Origin: Isoetes taiwanensis
Taxonomy: Eukaryota > Streptophyta > Lycopodiopsida > Isoetales > Isoetaceae
Assembly: GCA_021234155.1 (NCBI GenBank)
Contig: JAJEKV010000058.1
Span: 7,004,992-7,068,991, forward strand
Reading direction: 5' to 3'
DNA: 64,000 nt
Shown: positions 10,753-22,150 of the stretch, piece by piece
Numbering within the stretch: the stretch's first letter is position 1
Layout of the letters: every line of letters starts with the position of its first letter
The notes under the pieces: model-generated
What the model was told of the DNA's origin: nothing
Seen by the model: only the letters and a program-made list of their open reading frames with translations
The model's database searches: none
Made by a program: the position numbers and the translations under genes

Positions 10753-12366
10753 GTAGGCAATGGATCACTGCTCTAGTCTGCATAAATGCATCTGGTGGTA
10801 AGATTCCTTGTGTCTATGTTTTCAAGGGTAAGACTATGAAAGATTGGGGCCTTCTTGCTGGCTGTGAGCCAGGTGCTGCCATGGCATTTCAGAAGAGTGC
10901 TTGGGTAACTGATGCCCTCTTTGCCAAGTGGATCGACCACTTCAAGTACAAGGTCCCTGGTGGGGTTAGCCAGACTAGACCACATCTCCTTATTTGTGAT
11001 GGACATGGTTCACATGTCAACTTGAATGTGATTGAACATGCAAGAGAAATTGGCTTGCATATTCTACAATTGCCTCCCCATACTAGCCATGCACTACAAC
11101 CTTTGGACGTGTCTTGTTTTGGTCCATTTAAGAGTATGACATATGAAGTGTGATTGCTGCCACATGTATTCACACTATGTCATGGTTGCTAATTATGCTC
11201 TTGTTGTGGTGTTGCAGAGCAATTTAGGAAGACACGGATGGAGTACATGGACCAGGAGGTTCCCAAGGATCCCAATGGTGACATGGTCGGTATGGTCTCC
11301 AAGACGTTGTCCCTCTCCATTACGGTGATAATATCAAGGTCGGATTTGAGAAGACAGAATCGGGCCTTTCACCTTCATGAAAGTTAAACCCAATCTGAAA
11401 TTGCCAATAGGATGGCTAATGCTACCGACCCTAAAGGTGGCAATGATTCGGGGATGAGGAAGAGGATCTTGTTGAGCAAGAGGCACTTGACCCCCACCCT
11501 ATCCCAATTGCCCCTTAAATTTGAAATGTTGCCACGGACATCCCTATCCCAATTTGTAACATGCAATCCGGCGAGGTATCAAGACCCTCTTGATGATGAG
11601 CAAGCATCAATCAAATGGAACAATCACGCTGCTCATGGTCTGGCAAAGAGTGAAGTTACCCGTGAGGAGGAAGAATTCTAGGGCTTTGGGTTTGACCTTG
11701 CAAACAAATGCTACTTGTGACTAGTGACGATGTCCTTGTCGCTAAGCTAGAGCAAAAGAGAAAGGCGAGGAAGCGAGAAAAACTTAGGCTTGAGTGTATT
11801 CAGCAAAAGAAGAGGTTGCATGCACTTAAAGCTAAGGCAAAGGTCGATGCAATGGCACAAGGTCGAGGCTAAGGCAAAGACAAAGAAGCTCAAAAATTGT
11901 TTGACACTAATTATGAATTTAGTCGGCAACATGGAGGTCCATGTTGTTTACTAATGAGGGAAAGTGCAAGTATTCTAGCCATGACCTCTTCGGCCCTCCT
12001 AAACCATTGTCTCTATCTGTTAGGGAGGCAAGAGCAAAGATTAGAATTAGGCTTTTGAAGCGCAAAGGGTTCATCCCAATTGAGGATGACATTACCATGA
12101 TTGAAGGGAACAAATTTGTTGAAGTGCAAGATCACTTTGAGGAGGATGTTCATGAAGAGGGCAATGTTGAGCTCTCTTGGAATGACCAAAGGAACTCTAT
12201 TCACCCTTCAAGTGAAGGTTTCATAGATAGTCAGCCACATGACATGGATGTGGATAATGTTGCTTGTACTCTCCAAGGGCAAGTGGATGATAGTGATGAG
12301 GAGGAACGTGGGATAAGGAGTAGACCTTTGAATGCCTTCTACAATGAGCCATCAGCATTAGCATGA
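10752..12366 (+). pseudogene. Relic of a pogo-like (DDE_1) transposase
   Basis: The frame from 10752 to 11150 contains LLICDGHGSHVN and LQLPPHTSHALQPLDVSCFGPFK, which match the second and third catalytic-Asp blocks of DDE_1 transposases of the pogo/Tigger (CENP-B-related) group. The block with the first Asp should lie about 30 residues upstream and is absent. An intron with an acceptor near 11216 probably leads into EQFRKTRMEYMDQEVPKDPNGD. Further pieces in shifted frames follow: 11412-11681, a Lys/Arg-rich likely coiled coil near 11722-11868, and an acidic C-terminal part at 11941-12366. The frameshifts and missing N-terminus make it inactive. The assignment of the 11941-12366 part is inferred from position. 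Confidence 0.75.
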
Positions 12367-12417
12367 ACAAGTAGTCACAATGTTGCAGCAGAACTTTGTA
12401 GGTCGAGTTCTATACTT

Positions 12418-12590
12418 CCACTAACTACAATGCATGGAGTTGCATTGAATTTTGTATATGCAGTTCTATATTTCCACTAACTACAATGCATGGATAAGCA
12501 TTGGATTTTGTATATGCAGATTTTGTAATGGCACTAACTACAATGCATGGATGTGCATTGCTTTTTGTACAATATAAATGGTATAATGAG
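12418..12590. repeat. About 57-bp tandem repeat, three copies
   Basis: ACTAACTACAATGCATGGA recurs at about 12420, 12476 and 12533, each followed by a related TTGCATTG..TTTTGTATATGCAG segment. It lies just downstream of the transposase relic and may be part of its 3' UTR. Confidence 0.75.
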
Positions 12591-14071
12591 GATTTTGTTG
12601 TTGCAACATTCCGTCAATGTCTCTGATCTGTGAAACAGCGCCTTGTTCGACAATTCAGAAAGTTGCAAGTTGTTAATTTGGATGATGTAAGTTGCTATTG
12701 TGTTAACTTATCTTGTTTTAATAGACATGTAACTTATATAAACCTCACAGATTTCTGGATGTTGGGATTTTGCACTAATGGGGAGTTGCATTGCATTTGA
12801 GGAGGTAAGTATTTTCATCCTATTTCTATTTGCAACCTTTTTAATTTGGAGGGCAGGATTGTGGAGACTACTTGTCTCTGAATCCTTGCTCTCCCATACT
12901 AATAGTGTGCATGGTTTGCTGCAGGGGGACAATGGAAATGACATGAAAATGTCATGAAGGTTCAATTCCTTTAGTCCCCCCTGATGGATTTCATGGCTTT
13001 TGTAGATGATGCTTGCATGTACATGTGCTATTATGGGCAAACAGTGGTGTATAACCAAGGCCACTTCATTGTGGAAGGTAAACTAAAGTGTTGTCCTCAT
13101 CTCTCCAATCAAAGCTCATTTGTGCACCAACTTGGAGTTCTCTGCAGCACTAACTAAATGGTCCAACTCGTGACCACTATAACCAACAGGGTGCCCTGAC
13201 CCCTTCTACTTTGACACGCTACTACTCTCACTAGGTAAGTCAAATTGTTGCATTAATTATATTGTTAGATAGGTCTAGATCTGGGGCACATGCTCATGTA
13301 TTTTTTATTGGCAGATTAGAACTTTAGATCAGGTTTTTGGATCGAATGCCACAAAGTGAGCCAACACTGGGCACCCCACCTTAGTGCATCTGCCTGTTGG
13401 GCATGCCAAGGACATGATAAATAACTCTTATATATCCAAGAGCTAGTCTCCTGTTTCTGTTTCTGTTTGTATTATTTCTGTTTTTATTAATATAAATAGT
13501 CTTCTACACTATATGGACTTTTCCATGTCCGCCTATCTCTTTCAAATGTATAAATACAAAAAATCAAAGGCGAACACATCCCTATATATAAAGAAACATC
13601 TGGAAAGGAAGAGAAACTGGCCTACTGGAACTGATCAGAAGAGAGGAAGGTGAAGAAAAACAAATTGGAAAGGATGGAGCATCATTCAAGGACCAAATGC
13701 TGGAGAAGAGGCGGTGTTGAAGAACAAAAAAAAGTTTATTTACAGCCAAATATCAGCCCAATGCCGCACTACTGGTCAGATTAGTCTGAAAAATTGGTTA
13801 GAGAAATTACAAAAAGAAAGTAAAACAATCTGGAAGAAGGCCGTAAGGAGATATGACCACGAAATTAACAGATCTATAACTTAATGTGCATGTAGTAGAT
13901 CTTAGCTAAATAATGTAAACATGATCACCATGAAACAGAAATTTCATAGCCACATAGAGCAAGAATCATCCAAAAACTTACAGATCCGCCAATCATTATA
14001 CATTACTTTATGCATGTGAGAGAACTAAGCTAAACTGAAACCATCGATTCCTGCCAAAGAACTGTGGTGAA
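12591..14071. other. Non-coding DNA
   Basis: Moderately AT-rich sequence in which I see no supported gene, repeat family or RNA. Short frames occur on both strands without recognisable motifs. Confidence 0.4.
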
Positions 14072-14191
14072 GGTGAGGAAGAGGCAGAGAGATAACGGCG
14101 AATCGGATCATGGTGAGGAAGAGCCAGAGAGATAACGGCGAATCAGATCATGGTGAGGAAGAGCCAGAGAGATAAAGGCAAATAGGATCAT
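14072..14191. repeat. 40-bp tandem repeat, three copies
   Basis: GGTGAGGAAGAG(G/C)CAGAGAG recurs at 14072, 14112 and 14152 with few substitutions, a clean 40-bp period. Confidence 0.88.
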
Positions 14192-14410
14192 GATGCCAAT
14201 TGCCGGATGAAATCATAGAGCAAGGAGGAACCCAAAGAGCAAGGAAGGAATGTTGTATCAGAGGTAGAATCAAAACAGATTTACGGAAGAACAAGACAGC
14301 GGCGGAGTGAAGCAATGGGCAATGAGAGAATAGAATAGAATATGATTTTATCGTCCACGGAGACCAACTGGCCTATGGGACCCAAGTACAAAGAGAGAGT
14401 AGCAGGCGTA

Positions 14411-14474
14411 TTACTACCAGGATTAAAAAACCCCCGCCCCGAAGGGTTTTCGGGGGGAAAAACCTTAGTAGCAA
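14411..14474 (-). other. GC hairpin in LINE 3' UTR, copy 1
   Basis: On the minus strand the order is an outer arm TTGCTAC, GGTTTTTCC, a GC stem around AACCCTTCGGGG, a T-run, AATCC, and a closing arm GTAGTAA. The arms pair with one G-U. The same layout with different but complementary arms occurs at 20107-20185, which argues for a conserved RNA structure. Confidence 0.6.
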
Positions 14475-14528
14475 TAAGGATGCTGACATACTGCACAGTT
14501 ATATACATAATCACAAGTACAGCTGAGG

Positions 14529-14843
14529 TTAATGTCGGACAGGGGGGCATAACTGAGTCCGCGTATCCATTACCTCCCGGAGGTACGATCCCAACAAGCC
14601 TACAGAGGCCGTGCTCAGTAGCTCATGCAAGGCCTGATGGGGCACAACTAACCGAGCATACCGAGCCCGGATATGCTGGTACGCCGGACAGGCCTGGAGG
14701 GCATGACTTTCATCCTCAATGGCGCCCTGTTGACAGCACTGACAGACTCTGTCCTCACGCGGCTCTCGAATCCATCTCCCTGTCTCAATGCGGAGGTGGT
14801 GTGCACCTGTGCGAATGGAAGCAATCACCCTGCGCTTTTTCAT
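14529..14843 (-). pseudogene. LINE ORF2 C-terminal zinc-binding domain
   Basis: The 104-residue frame contains IRTGAHHLRIETGRW followed by RVCQCCQQGAIEDESHALQACPAY. This is the C-x2-C...H-x4-C type zinc-binding segment found after the RT in many LINEs of plants and animals. It ends shortly after that motif, as expected for the ORF2 C-terminus. Upstream coding sequence is lost or frameshifted. Confidence 0.8.
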
Positions 14844-15068
14844 GGGTAGATGGGTGCGCAGGTAAGTGCTGCTGTGAGAAGATGCTGATAACCGGTCTCA
14901 AATATGGAGTGTACTTATATAATGGCTCGTCCCTGCCCAGAATGGCAATCACAAGACGCCCAAAATTAAACCATTATGATTTTTTTTTAATGGTTTGTTG
15001 GTGAAAACCAAATTCATAAATCAGTACATGTTAGTGGGTTCAAAAGTTTACAAACCATGTCTAGTTAT

Positions 15069-15300
15069 CTAATATAGTTCATCAACATATTTTTCTAAGG
15101 TGATAAGACAACATTGCTTTATGAGATGGTATTGAAATATGGTAATTTTAATTGATCCCTGTAACAACTTAAATTATATGATATTCTAATATGGTTCATC
15201 AATATATTTTCTAAAGTGATAAGACAACATTGTTTTATGACATGGTATTGAAACATGATAGTTTTAATCGGTCTCTGTAACAATTTAAACTATATGATAT
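15069..15300. repeat. 117-bp AT-rich tandem duplication
   Basis: Two similar copies (about 15069-15185 and 15186-15300), both containing GTGATAAGACAACATTG and ATGGTATTGAAA. Confidence 0.75.
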
Positions 15301-17867
15301 ATACTATTAGTTAGTATGTCAAGTTTATTAGACTGGTATTTGATCACATCTATCTTCTTCAATATATTGACATAGTAATTTTAAGCGGATAATCATCATG
15401 ATACTTTACTGTAGTGATTAATCACCAACTCACAACATGGTAAATGTGTGTAGTTTTCTCACACAAACGTGTCCTTTTCGTGAGTGATTTTTAGACAAAA
15501 ACATGTAATTTTTATGTGTGATTTTTCACCGTGGTTTTTTGACAAAATAGACAAAAACAAGATAAATTTTATATGTTTTTCACACATGGTTTTTTTGAGG
15601 TCTGGTGGTCTTCACGCAAAACACCAAACACATTGTTTTAATATGTAAGCTTTTCTTAGATAGTATTTTTTCAATTGTTCACATGTTTGTAGTGCAACAT
15701 GGTGTTGTTTTTCGTACAAGACATGTTTTTTCTATTGTAGTTTTAGAAAAGCCTTCTGGAAATTGAACCCAAACAAATCCATTCAAGTTGTATATGCTCA
15801 TCCAAAAGTGAAAACCAAGCCAATAAACAACCATCATTTAAGGAATTCAATAGGCCCTTGGGTTACCATTAAAGGTACCAAGACAAACAGAGCAAAGGTA
15901 GCTCCAGCAACCAAGCTCACCTGCCAAGTTTACACCATGTCAGTAAAAGTTGGCTGCATTGCAAATGCAAACTAAGACAATGTAGTAAAAGTATTGAAAC
16001 TAAGACAATTAGTAAAAGTGTTGACCTGGACTTTTGCTTTCTCTCGAGGAGGGCCATTTGCTCATATCAAAATGCAGTGGCCTACAGAAGAAATCCATAA
16101 TGGTCTTGCGAGACGCATAACTGCCTTGCCCAGAGGCCCTAATCTGTTATACATATGAGCTTTAAATGCTTGCAATGCAATGCAATGCAATGTCCACTGC
16201 CAGTCTGAAACAAGCATCAAATATAGTAAACATCCATACATGAAGCAAAATAAGAAAGGTAAAATACATTACTTGTTTGTATGAGCATGGTGAACAGTAT
16301 GTTTGATTCTCCATAGTTCAAAGGGGTAGATTTAAGGTGCTATACAACATTATACTTACAGAAATTGGGGCTCAAATTATATGTGCCTCAGCTACAATGT
16401 ATGAAAGTTTGGAGCTTAGAAATGGCAATAAAGCCGGTGAATAGGCTGCACTGTGGTCTCCAACTTTCTGCAATACAGACACAGAATTGGAATGGCTTTT
16501 TACACAATAACAGAAAGAGCTCATTATAGTTCATAGAAGAAAAAAATTACAATTCATAGATGAATAAAGGCAGTGATCATACCTTCAAAACGTAGACACA
16601 TATTACAGCTTGATATGCAGTGTTGGATCTCCTCTGGAGTCAAGACACAAATAATATCGCTCACCTGTAAGCCTGAACTTAGTTCGTGCTTAGCTAAGGC
16701 TACGGAAAAACAATATGATTTAGTCAATAGTATTATAAGAGGAGAAGCATTCATGTTTCACAGACTGCTTACCTCTGCGAAATTGCCATTTGTGGAAGGT
16801 GTGCCAAGTTCCCATGCTCCATCGTTTAACAGCCAGAGTTTTTTTAGGAAGAAATGATAAAAGGATATAATCTTTGACAACGGGCAAAGGGATGGAAAGC
16901 TTATTTGAAGCTCGCAGCCTGTAATGATGATTTGTCGCCATAGCTAAAGCTTCTCCCCTTCAATCGAATCCAGCTTCCCACTCATTGAGCTATGAAATAA
17001 TCAGGCTGGATAAGTTATTAAAGGGAATAAATATCAAATAAAACAACACAAAATTCCGGTATCTTCCATCGCCAGTACTTGTTCTTCTATAGCCATCGCC
17101 ATAGCTGGAGCTTGCAACATCCATCGCTAGAGCTCCATCAATCTAAGAAATCTAAGAAATGGTCGGTTGATTTAACACAGGTTTTTATAAGTAAGCATGC
17201 AAGCTCGAAAATGAATGGTCAAAAAAAAAATGAAAAGACAATTTGTCCATGGCCAAGGCCAGGACAAACAAACATACCTCACCTCAAACATACGTTCAAA
17301 TGCTGGCTAACCCTGTAATCACTCCAGTTTCGATCATTCTTGCAGCAAAGAAGGACTTGCAAAATAATTTTTGGATCCTGGAAGTTCTAGAAAGCCAGAG
17401 TTTTTTGCCGCTTGCTCCCTATTCTATGCTGGTAGTATTTTTTGCCATCTCTGGTGAGAGTCATCGGCACAAGAAAGGGATTTGCTTAGAAAATAGGATG
17501 GATTCGGAATAGAGAAATCATAGATCTATTTTCAGGATAGATATCGGAAAAATAGGGAAAACTTGCTTCATTCACAATCTGGCTTCAATCAGAAGAAAAT
17601 AGCCGCATCCGAGGGTTTTGCCCAAAGATCGAACAGGTATTTTTGGTCGCTGCTTGCTCACGATCCAGTTTTGATGCAAACCCTAACATCTGATTTTTGT
17701 TTTAGGGTTTTAACCACCAACCAAATCCTAAACATTATATTTTCATGATTCTTAGATATTATCTTGTGCAATTGTTGAAATGGGCAGGTATTACTTGAGA
17801 TTATGGATGGTTTTGGGTATAATTATGTCAAAATCGTACAACGCTGGTGTCAATTTTGGTGGTTTGG
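15301..17867. other. AT-rich DNA without a supported gene
   Basis: The stretch 15400-15730 repeats T-runs with ACATGTTTTT and CACACATGGTTTTTT. From 15.75 to 17.8 kb there are several short frames on both strands (for example 16573-16857 plus and 16720-16941 minus) with no recognisable motif. GCAATGCAATGCAATG forms a tiny microsatellite near 16175. Nothing here supports a gene call. Confidence 0.4.
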
Positions 17868-17873
17868 TTAGAG

Positions 17874-18117
17874 TTTTTTTTTTATGAAGGAATGGGCGTG
17901 TGTGGTAGTGGCACTCATGGGCATGAGTGTGAAACGAGTATGAGTATAAACGTTTTTTTTTTTTTTTTTTTTTTTAATAGAAGGAATGGGCGTGTGGCAG
18001 TGGCGCTCATGGGCATGAGTGTGAAACGAGTACGAGTACGAGTACGAGTATGAGTATGAGTGCAAGCGCTCATGGGCATGAGTGTGAAACGAGTACGAGT
18101 ATGAGCATGAGTGCAAC
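17874..18117 (-). mobile_element. Two tandem A-tailed SINE-like copies with ACTCGT repeats
   Basis: On the minus strand the order is a variable run of ACTCGT/ACTCAT hexamers, TTTCACACTCATGCCCATGAG, GCCAC..CCACACGCCCATTCCTTC, and a poly(A). This pattern occurs with one tail at 17953-17975 (23 T on plus) and again with a second tail at 17874-17883. A third partial copy of the hexamer and CATGCCCATGAG core lies at about 18060-18117. The two tails show successive insertions or tandem retroposition. Confidence 0.6.
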
Positions 18118-18819
18118 CTTTTGTAATTTTTAAAAGTTGTAATCATTTGCTAAACCATTGAATTGCCATATATAAATGATGAATACACCAAAATGTGCAA
18201 ATACATGCACAGGTCAGTGGCTCCATGAAGCCAGCCTGAACATGATAAGCTTCGGCGAACGAAGCACGTGCAGCTAAATCGTATGCAGTGGCAGCTACAT
18301 CACATGCATGGCTACAACCCTTCAGAGGTACAAGCAACAACAGAAGTAGATGCACACAAATCTCCAAGGATGAACAGAAATGGAAGAGGAATGAACGATA
18401 AATGGTCGATTCTTTCTGCTCTGACTGCAGACAGTTAGGTTTTGAAGCACAAACAAGGGCACGAAGTAGAGACAACATCTGGCTACACATGCACCGAATA
18501 ATGGGAAGAAAAACAACATTTTTGTAAGCACAGGGAGGGAGGCCGGGGAGCAGAACCACAGAATCCCTCCTATTCAACAAATTTGTTGCCCTCTCTTTTT
18601 ATTGTTGCTCTGCAAGAAAAATAGGTTCTACCACTCGAAACATCTTTATGGAGGCCCGAAACATTTGCATTTGGAAAAATACAAGACTAGTGACACGATT
18701 AGCACAAAAATAAACTGTTCATAAGCATAGTTTATATCCACCATCAAATAACCTTAGCATCTTTGTAAATTTAACATGGTTCTCGAGCTACTAAGAAAAG
18801 TTTGATAGAATACAAGTTG
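18118..18819. other. Non-coding DNA
   Basis: Only short frames without motifs are present (for example 18143-18580 minus, rich in Cys and Leu). I see no support for a gene. Confidence 0.35.
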
Positions 18820-19600
18820 CGGACAACTAGCATCCGAAATTACAATACTAAAAAATATATATAGAAAAACCATTCCATAAATTAATGATGATTTCCAGAG
18901 ACTATCGTAAAATCTAAAATTCATATAATTAAATATAGTAAGAAGCGGCAATGGTTTTGCAAACTCAATATATGTCGACAACTAGCATGCAAAAGCATCA
19001 GAAACTGTGATATTTAAAATTTATATAAAACCATCATTCCATAAAGTAATGATGCTTTCGAGAGACCAACGTAAAATATAGAATTCATATAATAAATATA
19101 TTAAAAAGTAGCAATGGTTTTGCAAAATCTATATATGCATGAAATATATCTTGTAAACTATTGATGATTTCAAAAACTATTGTACGATTCATCTAACTAA
19201 ACATGATATGAACTAGCAAAATGATTTTGCCAAATCAATGTGCATTTAAAAACAATTTTACAAACTAATGATAATTTATAGAAACTAGTGTGAAATTTTG
19301 AATTACTACAAAAAATATGACAGTAACCACTATTGCTTCCGCAAAATCAATATATGCATAAAACACATCTCCTAAACTATTGATGATTTAAAAAAACTAT
19401 AGTACGATTGTAGAATTTATGTAATTAAACATGATATGAACTAGCAATGATTTTGCTAAATCAATGTACACTTAAAAACAATCTCACCAACTAATGATGA
19501 TTTGTAGAAACTAGTATGAACTTTCGAGTTAGTACAAAAAACATAATATGAACCACTATTGATTTTGCATAACCAGGGAAAACACATGGTTTTTTTCTAC
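18820..19600. repeat. Degenerate AT-rich tandem repeats
   Basis: Blocks with CTATTGATGATTT, CATGATATGAACTAGCAA, GATTTTGC(A/C/T)AAATCAAT and ACTAATGATGATTT recur several times at roughly 120-250 bp spacing. The copies are diverged. No coding content. Confidence 0.6.
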
Positions 19601-20106
19601 ATTGTGGATTTTTGTATAAAAAAATCACATACATACTGGTTTTCGTGGTAATTTTTTATACAAGTTCACTTTTGGGGCCTTGTGAATCCAAAGGCTCGGA
19701 TCGATGCTATTATTTGACTGCAAATTATATAGGATGCTGCAAAAAGAATAGGATCTTGTAAAGCAAGATGACAGAGAGGCAGTATCTGACTATTACATAA
19801 AGTTTAATCATTTGGGTCCTTAAGTTCAAAACTTGGGTGAAGATGAGCTCCTGAGGAAGTCTGTGAATGGGTTGCAAGAAGATATATTTTCAGAGTTGGA
19901 TCTTATTCTTGCACTGCGACTCGCATGAAACCAACAAAGCGCCCGATAGATAGGCTTCTCATTCATCTCAGCAGATTTCTACAATGGTGGACAGTGGATA
20001 GCCGCACATATGCGAACTACCCACGAAAAATAAAGGGAAAATCCAATTATAACATTTGGACCCCAAAAACAAATACAATGCTAATAGATGAGTGGCTGAT
20101 GTACCT

Positions 20107-20185
20107 GCCGAAAGCTTATCACCGGGATTAAAAAACCCCGCCCTTTCGGGTTTTCGAGGAAAAACCCTAGTGATAAGCCTTCGGC
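20107..20185 (-). other. GC hairpin in LINE 3' UTR-like sequence, copy 2
   Basis: The outer arms CTTATCAC and GTGATAAG pair perfectly and extend to a GCCG../..CGGC pair. The inner part on the minus strand reads GGTTTTTCCTCGAAAACCC, GAAAGGGCGGGG, TTTTTT, AATCC. The inner part matches the hairpin at 14411-14474, while the outer arm sequence differs. Confidence 0.6.
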
Positions 20186-20424
20186 AAGGGGCTTAGACAA
20201 ACGTAAGGCATAGAATCGCTCCCAAAAACCCGCGCACGGAGAAGTCAAAATGGATGGCGCTCGCCAACCTGTACCTGCACATCACCAACAACAAACGAGA
20301 AACATACCAAAAGAATAGCATCACCCAGTGGGTGGAAAAAAAGCATCACCCACCGGGTGGAAAAACATGATAAACAGAACTTGTACAAAATATAGTAAAC
20401 ACAGAAGGGGGGGGGAGGGTGGGT

Positions 20425-20617
20425 TCAAAGAGAAAAATGTACTGCTGAGAGAAGAGGAAGCGTCGATGAAACGTCGATGAAGAACTCTGCAATAAGTAGC
20501 AAACGCCCAACCTGACGAATGGCCCAAAACGCATGCGATGCATGCATGCGACGCATGCAATGCATGCATGCTCGTCTTGAGCAAGAATGCCGATTCGCTA
20601 CGCGAATCGACGACATT
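20425..20617. repeat. 193-bp direct repeat with GCATGC palindromes, copy 1
   Basis: Repeated at 20799-20991 (offset 374). It contains a dense GCATGC/TGCATGCA cluster (20530-20571) and the palindrome GATTCGCTACGCGAATC. Immediately after it, a segment with CTTGCACTGCGACTCGCATG also recurs at about 19910. Confidence 0.88.
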
Positions 20618-20798
20618 CTTGCACTGCGACTCGCATGAAACCAATAAAGCGCCTGAATACCAAAGGACTTCCTTAACAAACTAGCATCGAGGACGAAGGT
20701 CACATGATGAAGGCTAAAGGCCGAAAAGGACAGCAGGAAAGCAACGCCAAATTGGCCAAACCAGGCAGGAAGAAGCCCCTCCCCTGCCTGGAAATAAA

Positions 20799-20991
20799 TC
20801 AAAGAGAAAAAGGTACTGCTGAGAGAAGATGAAGCGCCGATGAAACGTCGATGAAGAACTCTGCAATAAGTAGCAAACGCCCAACCTGACGAACGGCCCA
20901 AAACGCATGCGATGCATGCATGCGACGCATGCAATGCATGCATGCTCGTCTTGAGCAAGAATGCTGATTCGCTACGCGAATCGACGACATT
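20799..20991. repeat. 193-bp direct repeat with GCATGC palindromes, copy 2
   Basis: Second copy of 20425-20617 with a few substitutions. Its right edge is fused directly to the endonuclease domain of the minus-strand LINE, so LINE codons run into the repeat without a stop. Confidence 0.88.
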
Positions 20992-21663
20992 AAGTGATCT
21001 TGCGGGTGGAGGCCACTGTGCCAGTCCATTACAGATTACCAGATCAAAGATATCACAGAGCAAAAGCAACTCTCTACCGTAGCGCGTGACCTGATTGTCA
21101 TCTGATGTTCGTGGCCAAGCTCCTTCTGCATGACGCAGCGGCAATACTTCATTAGTTAAGGGATCAAATCTCATGGGTTGTTCTACCCCGGTGCGTGCAT
21201 TGAAGTCTCCAAGGAGTATGACACTGCCCAACTGCTTATGCTGTTGTATGTCATCATATAGATCGACATAGGGGTCCAGCCTATCCACATCCGAGTGGGT
21301 GTGATAGAAGTTGCTTTCTGCATGTGGAAAGTAGCAGGTTGCCGCAAAGAGAGGTCTGCTACTGCAGTTTTGCACACACATCCACAGGTACCGGTTGTGC
21401 TTGTCTGTCTTGAACAAGGAGATTGATTGTGCCAAGGCCATTCAAGTAGCAGCAACCCCAACCCCCCCCATGCCCCCGCTTCTGCAGGCAATCATTGAAG
21501 ATTGAGTAGCTACCGCATCCCCGGAAAGCGGGTATCCTATGTCCTGCATGCTCCATGTTTCCATGAGGAAGATGAGATCCATGTCTGCAACAACTGAGTT
21601 GAGACTATCTCCCTTCTGCCATAGGAAGCCCCGACAATTCCAGGAGACCATGCGGAGGCACAA
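20992..21663 (-). pseudogene. LINE ORF2 endonuclease (EEP) domain
   Basis: The start is MVSWNCRGF (near 21650), followed by DLIFLMETW (the LxET motif), then after a frame change FAATCYFPH, ILLGDFNARTG (GDFN motif) and VTRYGRELLLLCDIFDLVICNG. The sequence is good as far as NG, then is replaced by repeat-derived codons. At least one frameshift near 21440 separates the two halves. Confidence 0.85.
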
Positions 21664-22150
21664 TTCCTATTTATTGGCAGGGGCTACAAGTGGGGATTGA
21701 TTGGCGGTACCGGGGAAAGGGGGATGGCGAAGGGGGATGGCGTAAGTGGAAGCGTACCGAGATGTGCGAGCAACCGAAGGTGAGGCAACTTGAGCAGGGC
21801 GTGCGGTTGTAGCAGGCGAAGCAGTGGCATGGTTAGGGGCTGTTGGAGGTTTGCAGGATTCGCAGCAGCATTTGGCGGCCTGAAAATTTGCATCTTGCCC
21901 CGAATCAGTCCTGCAACTCCTCCCTGTCTGCAATGCTTTTAACTTTGGCCAACTCGTGTCTGCGGTCTTCTTGTTGGGTTGGGGTCAGGTCTCAGTCAAC
22001 ATACAGGGCAGTTCCCTTCAGCCGCCTACCCTGGCGCAGGATGGCTGCTTTCACTTGCGCATCTCGTACTGTGAACATGACTACCCGTGGGAGGTCTGGG
22101 CGCTGGATGCCATGGCATCTCGCTCTAATAATGTGTACTGGCATGGGGAA
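21664..22150 (-). pseudogene. LINE ORF1 remnant with RNA-binding-type segment and Cys cluster
   Basis: On the minus strand, about 22100-21920 reads RVVMFTVRDAQVKAAILRQG, GTALYVD, a stop, then DLTPTQQEDRRHELAKVK. This resembles the region of L1 ORF1 proteins with V-x-F....K..IL.......G..IY...DL....R. A Cys-rich segment (CCCESCK) and a Pro/Ala-rich tail follow before the ORF2 start. The assignment rests on motif pattern and position just upstream of the endonuclease. Confidence 0.6.

Larger units (their letters stand above)
14281..14985 (-). mobile_element. 3' end of a LINE (second family)
   Basis: The minus strand carries the last part of LINE ORF2 (14529-14843, with related sequence in a shifted frame up to about 14985), followed by a 3' UTR with a strong GC hairpin at 14411-14474. 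RT and endonuclease are absent, so this is a 5'-truncated copy. Outer boundaries are approximate. Confidence 0.7.
20992..22150 (-). mobile_element. Rearranged LINE fragment: ORF1 and endonuclease, no RT
   Basis: Reading on the minus strand, an ORF1 C-terminal half is followed by an endonuclease domain, after which the element stops abruptly at 20991/20992 against a 193-bp repeat. The RT and 3' end are missing at this junction. A LINE-type 3' hairpin lies about 0.8 kb further on at 20107-20185, so the two may be parts of one copy interrupted by the duplicated repeats. Confidence 0.75.

Noticed and set aside
14428-14465. Bacterial-type intrinsic terminator (GC stem followed by T-run on the minus strand)
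   Set aside because: The context is a plant LINE 3' region, and a second copy with changed arms exists; contamination or a working bacterial terminator is unlikely.
20321-20644. 107-codon minus-strand frame rich in His and Ala
   Set aside because: It arises from the GCATGC repeat; the same frame appears in the second copy fused to LINE codons.
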